Assembly (NCBI GenBank): GCA_023853785.1
Contig: JAJIRX010000482.1
Coordinates: 1 to 22,029, forward strand
Source of the DNA: Psilocybe azurescens
Lineage: Eukaryota; Basidiomycota; Agaricomycetes; Agaricales; Agrocybaceae
Reading direction: 5' to 3'
DNA: 22,029 bases
This document shows, one piece after another, positions 1-11,258 of the stretch (within the stretch, counting starts at the first letter, position 1; each line of letters opens with the position of its first letter). The notes beneath the pieces are model-generated. The model made no database searches and was not told the DNA's origin. It saw only the letters and a list, made by a program, of their open reading frames with translations. A program made the translations under genes and the position numbers.

Positions 1-53
1 ACGACAGAGCGGAAAAAGGAACGTGTGCGTGTGTGACCGACCGACCAAAAGAG

Positions 54-76
54 AAAAACAAAAACAAAAACAAAAC
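54..76. repeat. (AAAAC)n microsatellite
   Basis: Four to five tandem AAAAC-type units lie beyond the 3' end of the zinc-finger gene. It is a simple low-complexity tract and no function is implied. Confidence 0.8.
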
Positions 77-143
77 CCAGAAAAAGGAAGGAAAGCAGAA
101 GTAAAAACGAACGTGAATGAACGAACGAAATATTAAAGCATAC

Positions 144-149
144 TTTAAT
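144..149 (-). promoter_or_regulatory. possible poly(A) signal of the zinc-finger gene
   Basis: On the minus strand the bases read ATTAAA, about 20 nt past the TGA stop that ends at 169. ATTAAA is a common variant of AATAAA. Fungal polyadenylation signals are loose, so this is suggestive only. Confidence 0.3.
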
Positions 150-168
150 CGTACAACCGCCTCCCGCC

Positions 169-3122
169 TCACTCCATAATCAACGGCATGGGCAGCGGCG
201 GTGTGAGGAGCGCCTGCTGCCCCTGCGCCTCGAACTTGACCATCTCCTCAAACTGCTGCTGCTGCTGCATCTCCCTCTGCATCTCCTCCATCTGGTGCGC
301 CTGCATCTCCATCTCGCGCGCGTGGGCGTGGGCGTGCTCGAACTCGACCTGCTGCTGCTGCTGCTGCTGCTGCATCCCCATCTCTCCATATACTGCGCCT
401 GCTGCTGCTGCTGCATCATGTACTGCCCCTGCTCATACGAAAGCGGATGCGGCTGATGCGCGAGCACGTGCGGCGACGGGGGAGGGGGAAGGGGACTCCG
501 AAGGGGTTCGGTCCCGATCCCGATCCCCGATCCGCCTCCCGCCCGCCATCTCCATCGCTGGAAAATGCGGGTGAACGGGCGAGCTGTCCGCGGAACTGGG
601 CACGGAGCGGAGCGGGCGAGCGCGCGGCGTGGGCGTTGGAGAGGCAGAGGGCGTGGAGGATGCGGTGGATGCTGAGGATGCTGCTGAGCGTGGTGAATGT
701 GCGTGCGTGGATAAGGATGATGCTGAGAATGCTGCTGGACCTGCTGCTGGTGATGCTGGGGATAGTACATCTGCGCTTGTTGCGGGTGATGCAGCGCCAT
801 CTCGCGCTGCATAGCCAGCTGCTGCTGATATGCCGCCATCTGCCGCTGCTGCACCTGCTGCATATACTCCTCCTCCATTTCCTGCTGCTGCTGATGCGCC
901 TGCTGGATGTGGTGCTGCTGCTGGCGCGCCTGCTGCATCTCCAGCTCCAGCTGCTCCGCCTGCTGCCGGCGGAGCTCTTCCGAATACCTGAGGTGCTGCT
1001 CCATGCTGCCCATGCTGCTGTCCATACCCATTTCCCTGTCCATACCCATACTGCCCATGCTGCTGCTGTCCATGCCCGAGCTCGCGCTGGAGGTGGGTGT
1101 GCACGCCAGCGAACGGCGGGGGCTCGCAGATCGCCCTCCATGTCCAGGCCCATCGGGGGCGTCGAAGATGTGGAGGCCAACCGTGGACGAGACGAGCCCG
1201 GACGACGTGTTCGGGCGTGAGTGCGCCGGCCCCTGTCCCGGCGCGGGAGCTTGTCGGTCGTCCGCTTCCATACCCATAGCGCCCTGGTCTCGCCCATACC
1301 CGCCGCCCGCTGGACCCATACCCATACCCATACCCTGCTGCCGATAGTAGAAATGCTCCAGATCCGGGGAGACATACTCCCCCTGCCCTCGCGCGACGAC
1401 GTTGGCCGTGCATCGAGGCGGCAGCGGCGTCGTCGTCGTTGCAGAGCTCCATGACGGAGAGGCGGCGGGATGCCGGGCGGGACTCGCTCCCGTAGTCGTA
1501 GCCGCCGTCTGCGCCTGCGCCTGCGGGGGCGTGGCTGAGCCCTGAGAGTACGGAGGCGTGGTTGTGGCTGAGTGCGGACTCCCCCTCCGCGTACGGATGC
1601 GGCGGCGGCATCATCGAGCTCGAACGGCCCGTCGGGTCCCCATACGCTCGCTTGCGCGGGTTGAGTGCGGATGGCGAGATGGCTGGCCCTGTTGTTGTAT
1701 GTGATGAGGAAGCTGCTGTGGATGAGGAGGATGAGGATGCGGGCCCGTCGAGCCCAGGGGGTGGAAGAAAACGGGGAGGCGTCGTGGCCGCCAGCGGGGA
1801 CGTGGCCTCGCCCCTCTCCCCGTCCTGCGAATGCGGGCTGGTGCTGTGCGTGCTGGAGCCCGCTTCCGGAGCGTCCAAACCCTGAGTGTAGGAGGGATAA
1901 TTCGGGTCGATGTCCGCCCAGTCCAGAGGCGGAAAAGGGCGTGCGCCGGGGGCGAAGAACGCGGCGGGTGCGGTGCCGGGGCGCGTGGCGGTGGACGGCC
2001 GTCGGAGCTCAAGTGTCCCGGGAAAGGAAAATACAGGGCTGCCCGCCGGGTGTGGGTAGTGATGGGCGGAGAGAGGCTGGTGATGTGCGAGTGCGTGGAG
2101 ATGAGATGATGAGGCGGAGGCGGCGGATGCTGAGGCGGGTGATGCTGCGGGGAGGGCAGCGGAGACAACTGCAGCGAGGGGTGGGAGCGATCGCGGATGG
2201 GCATGCCCATGCCCATGGGCATCGAGCGGGTGGGGGCAAGACTAGACGCAGTGGGTGGGCGTGACCCGGATGAGGATGATCCTGGTCGGTTGTTGGTGCT
2301 GTTGCTGTTGGATCCACTTGAGTAGCCTCGAAAGGAATGGGACTGGGCTGCGGCGGCAGCTGCTGCTGTTGAAGATGCAGATGATGTGGAGGATGCGGAG
2401 GGGGCAAGAAAGGACTGGCCGGGGTCACGAAAGGAATGGTTGTTATTACTGTGGTTGTTGTTGTTGTTGTTGGATGCAGCACGGCGTTCTTCCTGCCATG
2501 ACGAGTAGAGCATATCTCCCTCGTACCCCGTGCTCGTGCCAGGGCGCTGGTGCATCGGCAGCGGGCCCATATCCTCCTGCTTGATCATCATCGTCGCGTC
2601 CTCGTGCTGCTGGTGGTGCGTCGGCGACACCCCGTGCCCATTCTCGCCCCGTTCGCCGAGTTGTGCAGGTGGAGGAGGGTGGACACAGGGGCGCGCGGCG
2701 CGCCCGCGGCCGGCGCCGACCTTGTTCTGCGCGGCCATGGTGGCGTGCAGCGACGTGAGATCGCGCATCATGCGCTCGTTCTGGTCCTGCTTGTCCGCGT
2801 GCACGGTCTGCGCGTGCTGCCGCAGGTTGTCGAGCCGCGAGAACTGCTTGCTGCAGTGACACGAGAACGGCCGCTCCCCGTGTGTTTCCTAGGGAATGCA
2901 GGGCAAAACAAAGTTGTAGAAGGTGCGGAAACGAATTAGAGATAGCGAGAGAACACACCGTATGTGCCTTGCGAGATGCTCGCTCCTGGAAAAGACCATG
3001 CGACATTCGCCGTAGCCACGACACTGGAAGGTTTTCGCTGGAGCAGGTCTATACCGTTTGTTGATACCTCCAAGGGGGCCAGGCATGTTGCTGGCGCTCC
3101 CGTTGGCGACCATGGCAGCCAT
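169..3122 (-). CDS. C2H2 zinc-finger transcription factor with long Q/H-rich tail; frame broken at several points
   Basis: This is a probable nuclear DNA-binding regulator. Exon 1 (3122-2959) has a short N-terminus, a basic stretch (NKRYRPAPAKTF) and finger 1, with Cys34, Cys40, His53 and a final His from exon 2. Exon 2 (2888-169) gives finger 2 in the form CHC-x3-F-x5-L-x2-H-x4-H (FSRLDNLRQHAQTVH). The pair resembles fungal Usv1/Rgm1/Com2-like regulators by family memory, so I assign no symbol. After the fingers come QNERMMRDLTSLHATMAAQNK, then disordered sequence: an IKQE sumoylation-like site (2571-2591), poly-Asn, poly-Ala, poly-Ser, MGMG runs and long Gln/His/Met-rich coiled-coil-like tracts, ending LLTPPLPMPLIME. 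The plausible protein alternates between two frames, with switches near 2060-2200, 1335-1440, 600-720, 475-495 and 378-385, plus one in the finger linker near 2876-2884. An earlier ATG at 3207 is out of frame with exon 1. Confidence is high for the family and low for the exact tail. Confidence 0.85.
349..372 (-). repeat. (CTG/CAG)8 tract encoding Gln8
   Basis: Eight CTG units on the plus strand read as eight glutamines (MGMQQQQQQQQVEFEH) in the last coding frame of the zinc-finger gene. Shorter five-unit tracts lie near 253-267 and 401-415. Such tracts are length-unstable and are also prone to sequencing slippage, which matters because frame changes cluster around them. Confidence 0.85.
2889..2958 (-). 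other. 70-nt spliceosomal intron in the zinc-finger gene
   Basis: On the minus strand exon 1 stops after CAC ATA CG (H-I-R) and the intron opens GTGTGT and closes TAG. Joining CG to G-AAA-CAC-ACG restores the canonical R-K-H-T-G of the finger 1 to finger 2 linker. The length is typical of basidiomycete introns. The splice site choice rests on the conserved finger sequence, but one G is missing four residues later (see findings). Confidence 0.8.
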
Positions 3123-3207
3123 CTGAGGGTCGTCTGTGTGGGTCGGTGATTGGGACTGGGTGTGGTGATCAGGGAAATTGATCAGGGGACGGCTGGTCGT
3201 GGTCCAT
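3123..3207 (-). other. probable N-terminal coding extension, out of frame
   Basis: Upstream of the M at 3122 the exon 1 frame stays open back to a TAA at 3207-3209 and reads PLINFPDHHTQSQSPTHTDDPQ, which looks like coding sequence. It has no in-frame ATG. An ATG at 3207-3205 opens MDHDQPSPDQFP and then hits TGA. Dropping one C of the CCC run at 3172-3174 would join this start to the downstream frame. The true start may therefore be 3207. This is inference. Confidence 0.45.
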
Positions 3208-4220
3208 TAGCGTCTTCGTTCAAAAGCAACTCGCGCGATATAAAGGGTGCCTGAACGAATCCTTGTCCGTTCCCACTTGACTTTTTTTGAGGATTTAGCC
3301 GATGGATCTCATGTTGTGATGTGTTTGTGCTAACCCCTTTACGACTATTTCAGGGCAGCATGCAATCCCGCTATTTCGGGTTCCTCGTTTCCCTATCGGA
3401 TTCCCTCAATCTTCTTCGTTCGCTGTCCGTCCGTCCCGTCGTCTCAAGTCAGATTCTATAATAGCACATACAGTGAAACTCCAAAAACTCCTCAACCCTT
3501 CCGCCCCAATCTCTCAGAAAAAAGACAGAAAAACCCCGTCGGGGATTTACCTCGTATCATTCTTTATCGCGTCAAATGACCTCAGCGTCACATCCGGATA
3601 CAACAACAACAATTTCATTTACCCAACGCACCACCGCATCCCCGTTAGCCACACCCTCCGAAATTCGAGTTCGTTCGACGTATTCATCAATCAGTATACA
3701 TAACAAAACATTCGTACATATCTTTATGTAGATATTACCGCCACCTTACCTCCCCAAAGAGCCACGAGTCCTGTCCTGTCCTTCACAGACCGACCAGTGA
3801 CTCAAAATTGCCCCAAACACCCACGCACCCTAAAATAAAATAATTTAACCGCCCGAAATTATAGGACAACCACTTTCCAGTACAACTTACACGCGTCCGT
3901 ACACGCCCAAACGCAGTATAAAGCCATCATCCCATGCATAATCAAATCTATGCATTCCGTCAGCTCTTCCCCACATATCGACATTATCCCCTGATGCACA
4001 GGGTCCTAAATTACACAGAAGGGTCGCTCAGCGCACTCCCAATTGTGTTTGAAGGGTGTGCATGAGAAATAAACCCTGTCAAATTTGTCTGATACCGGTG
4101 GTCAGTCGTGAAATTTGATCGACATTTGCTCGTATTGCAGCCCGGCGTTTTTTGGTTTTCGACTTTCTGCCTCTGTCAGTGGTCACTCGGCCTCTGTCTT
4201 TTTCCTTTTACTATACTGCA
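3208..4220. other. intergenic region upstream of the zinc-finger gene; no gene seen
   Basis: There is no reading frame with recognisable domains here. It presumably contains the promoter and 5' UTR of the minus-strand zinc-finger gene. The TTTATATC-like bases near 3237-3245 (minus sense) lie too close to the start codon to call a TATA box with confidence. Confidence 0.5.
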
Positions 4221-4800
4221 CTGTACTGCGTTAGCGCGAACTACAGACCTGCCATGAGTATGTCTTCCTCTCGAGTCTGGAATTTGGCTAGACGGGAAGT
4301 AAACCATGTATATACATGCATGCACGTTCTAAGATACTTAACGAAACGTCGGTGAACCGCATCGTGTTTCCCCGGCTCTCACTGTCCCAGTCCCATCGCT
4401 TGCCTTACATACGATATGTCTATACGTAACAATAAACGACGCGTATGTGTATGTGATACCATAACTCCTGTACTGTATCAGCTCGAACTACAGACCTGCC
4501 ACGGTATCTCTTCTCTTCCCTCGAGTCGGGAATCTGGCCAGACGAGACGTAAACCATGCACGTTCAAAGATGATGATACCTCGCAAAACGCCGGCGACCC
4601 GCAGCGTGTCCCCCCTACTCTCACTGTCCCAGCCCCCTCGCTTGCTTCACATGGAGTACGTAACGATAAACGCGTATGTGAGATATCATAACTCTGCGGC
4701 GAGATGCAGATTCTCACTCTCAGTCCCATCGCTTGCTTTGCATACGTAACAGTAACGATAAACGCGTATGTGCGATATCATAACCAACCTGCGAGATGCA
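4221..4800. repeat. degenerate tandem repeat, ~247-bp unit, about 2.4 copies
   Basis: Unit 1 starts at 4221 and unit 2 at 4468. Both open with CTGTACTG, then share CGAACTACAGACCTGCC, a CTCGAGTC block, GTAAACCATG, CTCTCACTGTCCCAG, and end in AAACG(A)CGCGTATGTG and CATAACTC. A partial third copy (about 4711-4800) repeats only the second half: CAGTCCCATCGCTTGC, CGATAAACGCGTATGTG and GATATCATAAC. Copies differ by many substitutions and small indels, so the duplication is old. No open reading frame is conserved across units. Confidence 0.8.
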
Positions 4801-6258
4801 TATCATCAGCACCCATCACATTCCCATCCCATCCCACTGATTCCAGTGCCAGTGCCACCGTGACTGCCAGTGATCACCCGCCGCACAGTAACAGTAGTAA
4901 CCCAGCAGCAGCAGCACGCTGCACGCTGCACGCCACGACTCCCCAGCTCGACTCACCCGGATACAATTGTAACTACACCCTCCTCCCTCCCTCCCAAAAT
5001 CCAACTAAACCCATCACCAACCCAATCACAAACTAACTGGAATCTCCATCCATCTCATCTCATGCATCCATCACGAATACTGTATTCTATTCTATTCTAC
5101 TTACTACATACCACGAACCACGCACGAAATCACGATCCCCGCCCCCTCACATCCAGCCCAAGTCCCACGATCTCTGAATCATATCATATATCGTACCGCC
5201 AGCCCGCGGCGCACCTCTCCCGACCCTCCGACCCTCCGACGTCTGCTGTATGTATGCATTTAATTTGATTCCATTCCAATATCCAGGGGTCCGAGAACAG
5301 GGGTACCTGAAAAGCCTGCGATCTGAGGCGGTGCACCGCCACCCAGGGGCAGCAGCGGATGGGGCAGCGGCCGGGGTGTGTGTGATGGTGATCACAATCT
5401 CAGTCTCAGTCTGGCTAAAGTCTGGTTTGCCGTTTGCAGCGCGTCGATAAACGCGGGAAAAAGCGGGCAAAAGGCAAAAAGCAGGCAAAAGGCAATGTTA
5501 TGCGAGCGCGATATTTTTGCGGATGATTAGATAGAATAACAGCAATGCTTCGTCCGCGGGTTCGTGCTTTTGGTATGTGCATAATTTGTCTAATTTGCGT
5601 TGTATACAGTATGACTAGAACTGGAATAAAGGGACTGGGAGTCGACCGCCGCTGCCCACTGGACAATGGGGAGTCCCTAAATGTAAACCATCGGAAAACC
5701 TGATGTTGCACGGCCTTAACTTTCTCATCGAGTCTCGAGGGCCACTACGAAGGCTTCATCGAGAAATTAGAGCGCGAGATAATGTGACCACGAATGCAAC
5801 CCGCGTACGCTTTACGCTTGAAGCTGAAGGTAAGTAGAGTAGAGGATCTTGGCAGACGTTAACCCCCACTCCCCGGGCCAAGTATCAGCTGCATCGACCA
5901 CACGCTTACGCCGCGAAACACCGGTCAATTATAAAAAAATTACAGTAATTGTATGTACTACCTCAACCTTGTCTCTAATTAGAGTAAGCGCGTATCGACT
6001 CTCGAGCCCTGAAGGCTGAAACACCGGGGCGCGCAATACAACGCGCAACGCGACCGTGACGCTGCAGGGCTGGTTAATTACGAGATACCACGAAACCGAA
6101 ACCGAATCGCGACTTATAAGTATGAGACAGAAACTGTTTTACTGACCTACGATCGGAGAAGACTTGAGCATAGCGACGACCCTTAGACGTGCGTGCTGAG
6201 ACGACTCAACTTCGCACAAGCAAGTACATAAGGTTTTCCTGTCAAGCCGAAATACAAC
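4801..6258. other. intergenic, pyrimidine-rich in part; no gene seen
   Basis: About 4800-5250 is rich in C, T and A on the plus strand (CCATCC, CTCCCTCC and three TATTC units at 5083-5097). Near 5455-5495 there are short repeats of GCAAAAGGCAAAAA type. No reading frame looks like a conserved protein, and I see no tRNA-like A/B box pair. Confidence 0.5.
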
Positions 6259-6450
6259 GCCAAAAACTCTGAATCGCCCACGCGTTGCAAGGGAACTAAT
6301 CGCAGTCGTAAACGGCCAAGTCCAGCGCTATTCGTCTCTCAATATGTATGCATTGCCAAAAACTCTGAATCGGCCACGCGACACAAGAGAACGAACACAG
6401 TTGTAAAAACGCCAAGTCCAGCGCTATTCGCCTCCCTCTCATTGTGCATT
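6259..6450. repeat. 96-bp tandem duplication, two diverged copies
   Basis: GCCAAAAACTCTGAATCG begins at 6259 and again at 6355. Both copies continue with CCACGCG, an AAG-GAACxAA-type block and CCAAGTCCAGCGCTATTCG. The copies are roughly 80-85 per cent alike by eye. There is no evident coding potential. Confidence 0.8.
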
Positions 6451-6522
6451 ACTGTAATGATATTGCTATTAGCCACGAGCCTTTAAGCATTCTTCGGAGT
6501 CGCCTCGTGTCTGTCATTACTC

Positions 6523-6546
6523 AACACTAACACTAACACTAACACT
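6523..6546. repeat. (AACACT)4 microsatellite
   Basis: Four exact tandem AACACT hexamers. The unit is not the TTAGGG/CCCTAA type expected of fungal telomeres, so I treat it as a simple repeat. Confidence 0.85.
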
Positions 6547-9500
6547 ACGGCGGTAGGGTAGGGGTAGAGTGGCGGCAATTAGGCAACTAGTTATAGGGAC
6601 GAATGCCAGCAGCGCAAGCGCTAGCCACGAGACTCGAGACTCGAGTTCCAACCCCCGCCCCGAGAGAAATTTGACTAGAAGACGCCACCATCGTTTCAAC
6701 TTGCAAGGCGCATTTGCTGTCGTAAATGCGGCACGTAGGTTGGCAATCTCTGGATTAGTGTGACTGACCTTGCATTCAGAATCCCAGCTCCAACGAGAAG
6801 ACAGAAAGAAAAAATATACCCGTTGTAATCGGCATATACAGTTTAGTTTAGTTAGAATACTTACGCCTCCTACTTACTTGCTTAAGCACCACCTCGGGCT
6901 GTGTCCATAGCTACGCACTAAAAAGTGCTTAATATGTAAGAGTGCACTAGCCTTAATTAGTATTAGTCTGCCGAATTCGTAGTCATCATCATCATACATA
7001 AATTTTAAGCATAGCAAGGCATCGCCACGCCAGGGAGACGGTCAGTTCGAACTTGCTATGTGCTCAGGGTACTCGAGAGCGAGAGAGACCCAAGCTGCAG
7101 TCATCCGTCCATCTACGATTCTATCCGAGCGACGCCGACATCAGTGGATATAGCCTCGCACGTACGACTGCCAGAGTGGAGATGTCTGATGTATCCACTG
7201 GCAGAGACCTCTGTAGTTCAGCTTCTGGCTCCGTTGTGAATTAGATCGTGGAGTCTCGGCTCTAAGATTGGCGGACCAGGCTACGGCCCAGGCTAGTAAG
7301 CTGCTCGACGTGCCGGCTGTCTTATTCACTGTTTCGTTCAGAATATAATATAATATGTACCCTACCATGGGCGTTCGGGGTCGTCGGGGCTTTCAGATTC
7401 AAACCCAGGATTAGATTATAATAGCTTATCATTAGGACAAATGTAAGTGTGAAGATTTCCGATTTTCGCGTTGTACAAGAGCTACTTCAGCTTTGTATGA
7501 ATGTAAAGTTAAATTGAATATGTACAGAATCGATTACTTGACGACGATGTAAAATTTTCGTTCCCCAAGATTGGAATAATTAATTCTCGCAAGTCAGTAA
7601 TACTTATCTCCATCCGAGTCCCCATCTCATCCGAAGCAGGGTAATTTGATTTTTATTCAATGGAGAAGACTGGAAGTCCTACGACGTTGGGCTTGTCCTC
7701 TGTACAGGATTCCTTGTTCAATTCGCCGGCTCCAGCCTGCACGACCAAACAAATCTCGAGAAACCTAGACTCTCGAGAGCACTTGAACGCCCATCTCATC
7801 AAAAGGGGCAAGGCAACTCCATTACGTGAACGCGATTGGCCCAGAATGATGCATATCAGGGGCCTAGTCGCCTCGTCTTCCCATTTGTCCGGTGTCTATG
7901 CATCCAATCCTATCACGGGGGCACAATATAGCGTGCTGATGGGATCCAATTATCCAAGCGTCAATCTGCGAGGTCAAATGAAGTCAAGGACCGGGTTAAC
8001 TCCGCCGCTGATTTTCAGGTCCACCCGCCATGCATTTTGCCCCCTTTTCTTCAAAGCTCATAATAGACATAGGAAACTTTATCATTGCGGACCATAAGTT
8101 TATGTCTCGCAAGCCGATCACGAGCTCAGTTATGCGGCTGTAGCGCTTACGCAGCTGGGCCCTTGGGGCAAGGGGAGGTTGGGGTTATATGCTGCGGCAT
8201 TACCCTCCTTCTCACATCCCTTCGTAATTTTCGTATAGATTTTGTACGTATTGCGGAGCCAGGTAATGCTCGCATAGAGCACGCGCACCGGAACGCTCCA
8301 GCACATTACATGCAAAAGTCTCCGATGTCCCCAGCCCTGCTCGCTTACAATTGCATAATCAGTGACCACTGCTGATGAATTATCTGTAGGCGAACAGATG
8401 CAAGCACATCATACATATAAATGCATCATAGCATCACAGCATATCTACATATGGTCAATTTTCAATTAATCCTTAAGCTGCACAAAGCTTTCACAAAAGG
8501 GAACACTTTGATGATTGAGCTTGATCCTTATCTCGAGAGTGATAGGCGGATGCAGGCCGATAGACACCGCGCGTTATTAGTTGTTTTGTTATTATGATAG
8601 CTAGCCGCATTAGTACCGTGCCGCCGCAGGGCACAAAGTACCGGGTCCAAAACAAGTGTACAGCATTTAGCACGCTGAATGAAAATAGGCATGCGCAAGG
8701 GACGGGATTCGTATTAGCGCTCGTTTACTCGAAGAAAGGTACGAAGAAGAGTTGTAACGTTATACGATGGGATACTGTGCCTTATGATAAGCCCCACTCT
8801 ACCAGTATGGCTACTCCACAACTCTATTTCACTACGGCTCCGAGATCGAGAGGACTGACATCGTCCCATACCTTCCCGGGACATTGCCTGAAGCGGCAAT
8901 GGATCAGACCATTGAGAATCTCACAGCAATCCTGGTGACTGGATTTCTCTCTAAGTGAGAAAAACGGGATCTTCGTCCTCTAGAACCCCCATTCGCAGGT
9001 CCGAAAAAGCAACATGGAAACATGGAACATCCCCACGGGAAACGCGTGCAAAGATCAGTGAACCCATGCGAAGCTCTCCACGATTCGTTGGCTATTGTAT
9101 TATGTTTTTCTTGTTTTGTTGAACTAGCAAAGTCCAGACGCAGGTGCATCGCTCGATTGACAGGCCAAGCTCGAGACCTCGAGGCTCGATGTCTCGACAA
9201 AAACTTTGACAAGATGACAAATGAATCTGCATAGATCCTGCCATCGGCCTGTTTTGCGATCCGACGCAAACGTACACTGTCTTTTCCCATTCTCCCAGCA
9301 CCCGGAATAACTTCTTAAATTAGGTTCTGAATTGCCCATAGATCCATTTAGTCTTCACGTCGACTCTACTTTGGAATTTGTAGGGGAAACATACGGAAAA
9401 GCAACGCTGCTGAGTGTACGAATACACACGACAGAAAACCTACCTCAAGCTCTCTCGAGTCCAGCAGTGTGCCAGATCACGAACGAGCTACTGATCAAAC

Positions 9501-11214
9501 TTCGAAAGGACATGGCCCATGGGGTATGGGAAAAACGGCATCTACGTCAAGTGTCGTGTGCTTATTTTTAGCCATGGTTGACATTGAACAAGCCATGGGA
9601 CCACTGTCAAATGGCTGTCTGAGAGCACATACTTTGACCAGATACATCAGAGGGAAAAACACAGATCTATTATGTGCAATTAATTGGCTTACCGGATATC
9701 TGAGTAAATGTGTTTCCAGAGTTGACATTGAATAATTCAGTCGCACATTACAATTTACCACTACTGTGTGTTTAACTATGTCGTGTGTGTTCACTAGGGA
9801 CAGTAATTGGGAAGAGATAACAAGCATGGTAGCTAGTTCGAGACCGAAACAGCATACAGCAGATGGTTTTTTAGGTTCCCATGGGCCTCAAGAACGGCCA
9901 CGTATATTTGAGTTTAACATCCGAAATCATCGTCCCTTCATGTTCGACCCGGATCACTTCTGTCAACAGTCATGTCATTATAACTGACAGAGAATCTCAG
10001 AAACGAACGTGGACGGCGGGATTTTAGAATACCCTGGCATCTTAACTGCATTCTGATCCATTCGAGAGCTTTCTTTCTCAGATGAAGTGCATCCCGAGAA
10101 AATATCAGCGGGCCATCGTCAGGTGATCAAAGTGGATGATGGATTTCCCACTCGCGTTGTACTGTTCTGATGGTATTTGCGACTATCTCCCTCGTCGACC
10201 TGTCGAGTTTTCAGAAGGCTTCTTTTGCACTGTTGGATAGCATGGATCGACATGGACGCGAATCAAAGAATCTTCGACATAATTGACTGTCAGCGACAAA
10301 ATGGAACCCCAGGTAGGATCTAGGTTAACGTGCGCGTCTCATTTAACCCTTCTACGGCCGCTATGGCAGACTATGCATACTCTAGAACCATGGATACTGG
10401 GCCTTCTACATTGCCACAGTACTATAGATCTTCGACGTTGGGCTGTCGGCTTTAATTCAAAACACCATCCGTCAATCACTGCCTTGTCAGTTTCTTAAAA
10501 ACATACACAGCCTTCTCAATACTTCGGAGACGTCAAGACGGGACTGAGTACCGAATGTGAAGTGCTGGCAGACGGATTTTCTACGACTGGAGGCGCTCAA
10601 AATACTCTACGACTAAGTCTTCGATTTGATGCGAAGCTCCGGTTTACTTTCATTAGTTCTTTCGATCAGGAAGCGAAATGGATGGAAACCAAACATTTGA
10701 CACATTATTTGTCGGGTTCCAAAGGTGAACTTGGAACATTTGAAATTTTATGGCTACACGCAGGGCGGGGCCCGTTGAAATCGAGCTGAATACTGCAATA
10801 ATCATTAGTTTGTGGTCGATCGTGCGCCCGTCGGGGTCCGAGAATAGTACAGTGACGGATGATAGCTTGCAATTGACGTGTACGGAGAAATGGTGGGTCC
10901 GGGTTGAATTACCAGCTACTAAGTATGATAGAGAAATGTGGCATAAACGATAGGGGCCAGATAGCAGACCGGCGAAGATGGGGACGAGGGTATGAAAATT
11001 GAACTTTAATGCACACATGAGGTCATCAGTATATACCACTCAAATGCCGAACCCGAACGAAGTTCGTATCAGGCTTCACAGGGCTGTGAAGTACAACGGC
11101 CTCAAGGAGAAAGATGGTAATAGGCAGTCAGCAAAGAGACATTCACGATGATTTGTAATACTATTGTGGCCCCAGCATCCTCTGTCGGCTCTGTCGAGAA
11201 TATCATGATACCTT
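6547..11214. other. 4.7 kb with no defensible gene
   Basis: Reading frames of 60-145 codons occur on both strands, but none shows a domain, a compositional signature or a plausible intron structure. The longest (7660-8097, plus) ends in ordinary stop-rich sequence and is not recognisable. Nested imperfect inverted repeats occur near 7140-7205 (CAGTGGATA with TATCCACTG). A tRNA-like GATTCAAACCC at 7396 has no matching T-stem. The base composition is intermediate, unlike the GC-rich gene at the start of the window. Confidence 0.5.
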
Positions 11215-11258
11215 TGCGTGTGCGTGTGCGTGTGCGTGTGCGTGTGCGTGTGCGTGTG
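11215..11258. repeat. (GTGTGC)7 microsatellite
   Basis: Seven tandem TGCGTG/GTGTGC hexamers, alternating purine and pyrimidine and so potentially Z-DNA forming. No function is inferred. Confidence 0.9.

Noticed and set aside
188..2939. Long plus-strand and third-frame open frames opposite the zinc-finger gene
   Set aside because: They are Cys/Ser/Leu- or Arg-rich shadows of CAG-, GGC- and CCN-rich codons in a GC-rich gene, with no domain of their own.
6523..6546. AACACT repeats as a telomeric relic
   Set aside because: The unit is not TTAGGG/CCCTAA and only four copies exist.
7380..7420. tRNA-like B box GATTCAAACCC
   Set aside because: The T-stem does not pair (TTCAG before, CCCAG after) and no A box or acceptor stem fits at the right distance.
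7660..8097. 145-codon open frame
   Set aside because: It has no recognisable motif, no plausible start context or splice structure, and ordinary composition for non-coding DNA here.
8868..8902. Hairpin CATTGCC-TGAAGC-GGCAATG as a terminator
   Set aside because: A short isolated 7-bp stem with no gene upstream, as expected by chance in this length of sequence.
10653..11039. 128-codon minus-strand open frame
   Set aside because: Some hydrophobic stretches but no family resemblance, and no supporting neighbours or introns.
11215..11258. Tandem GTGTGC units as a CRISPR-like or regulatory array
   Set aside because: A plain hexanucleotide microsatellite with no spacers, in a eukaryotic context.
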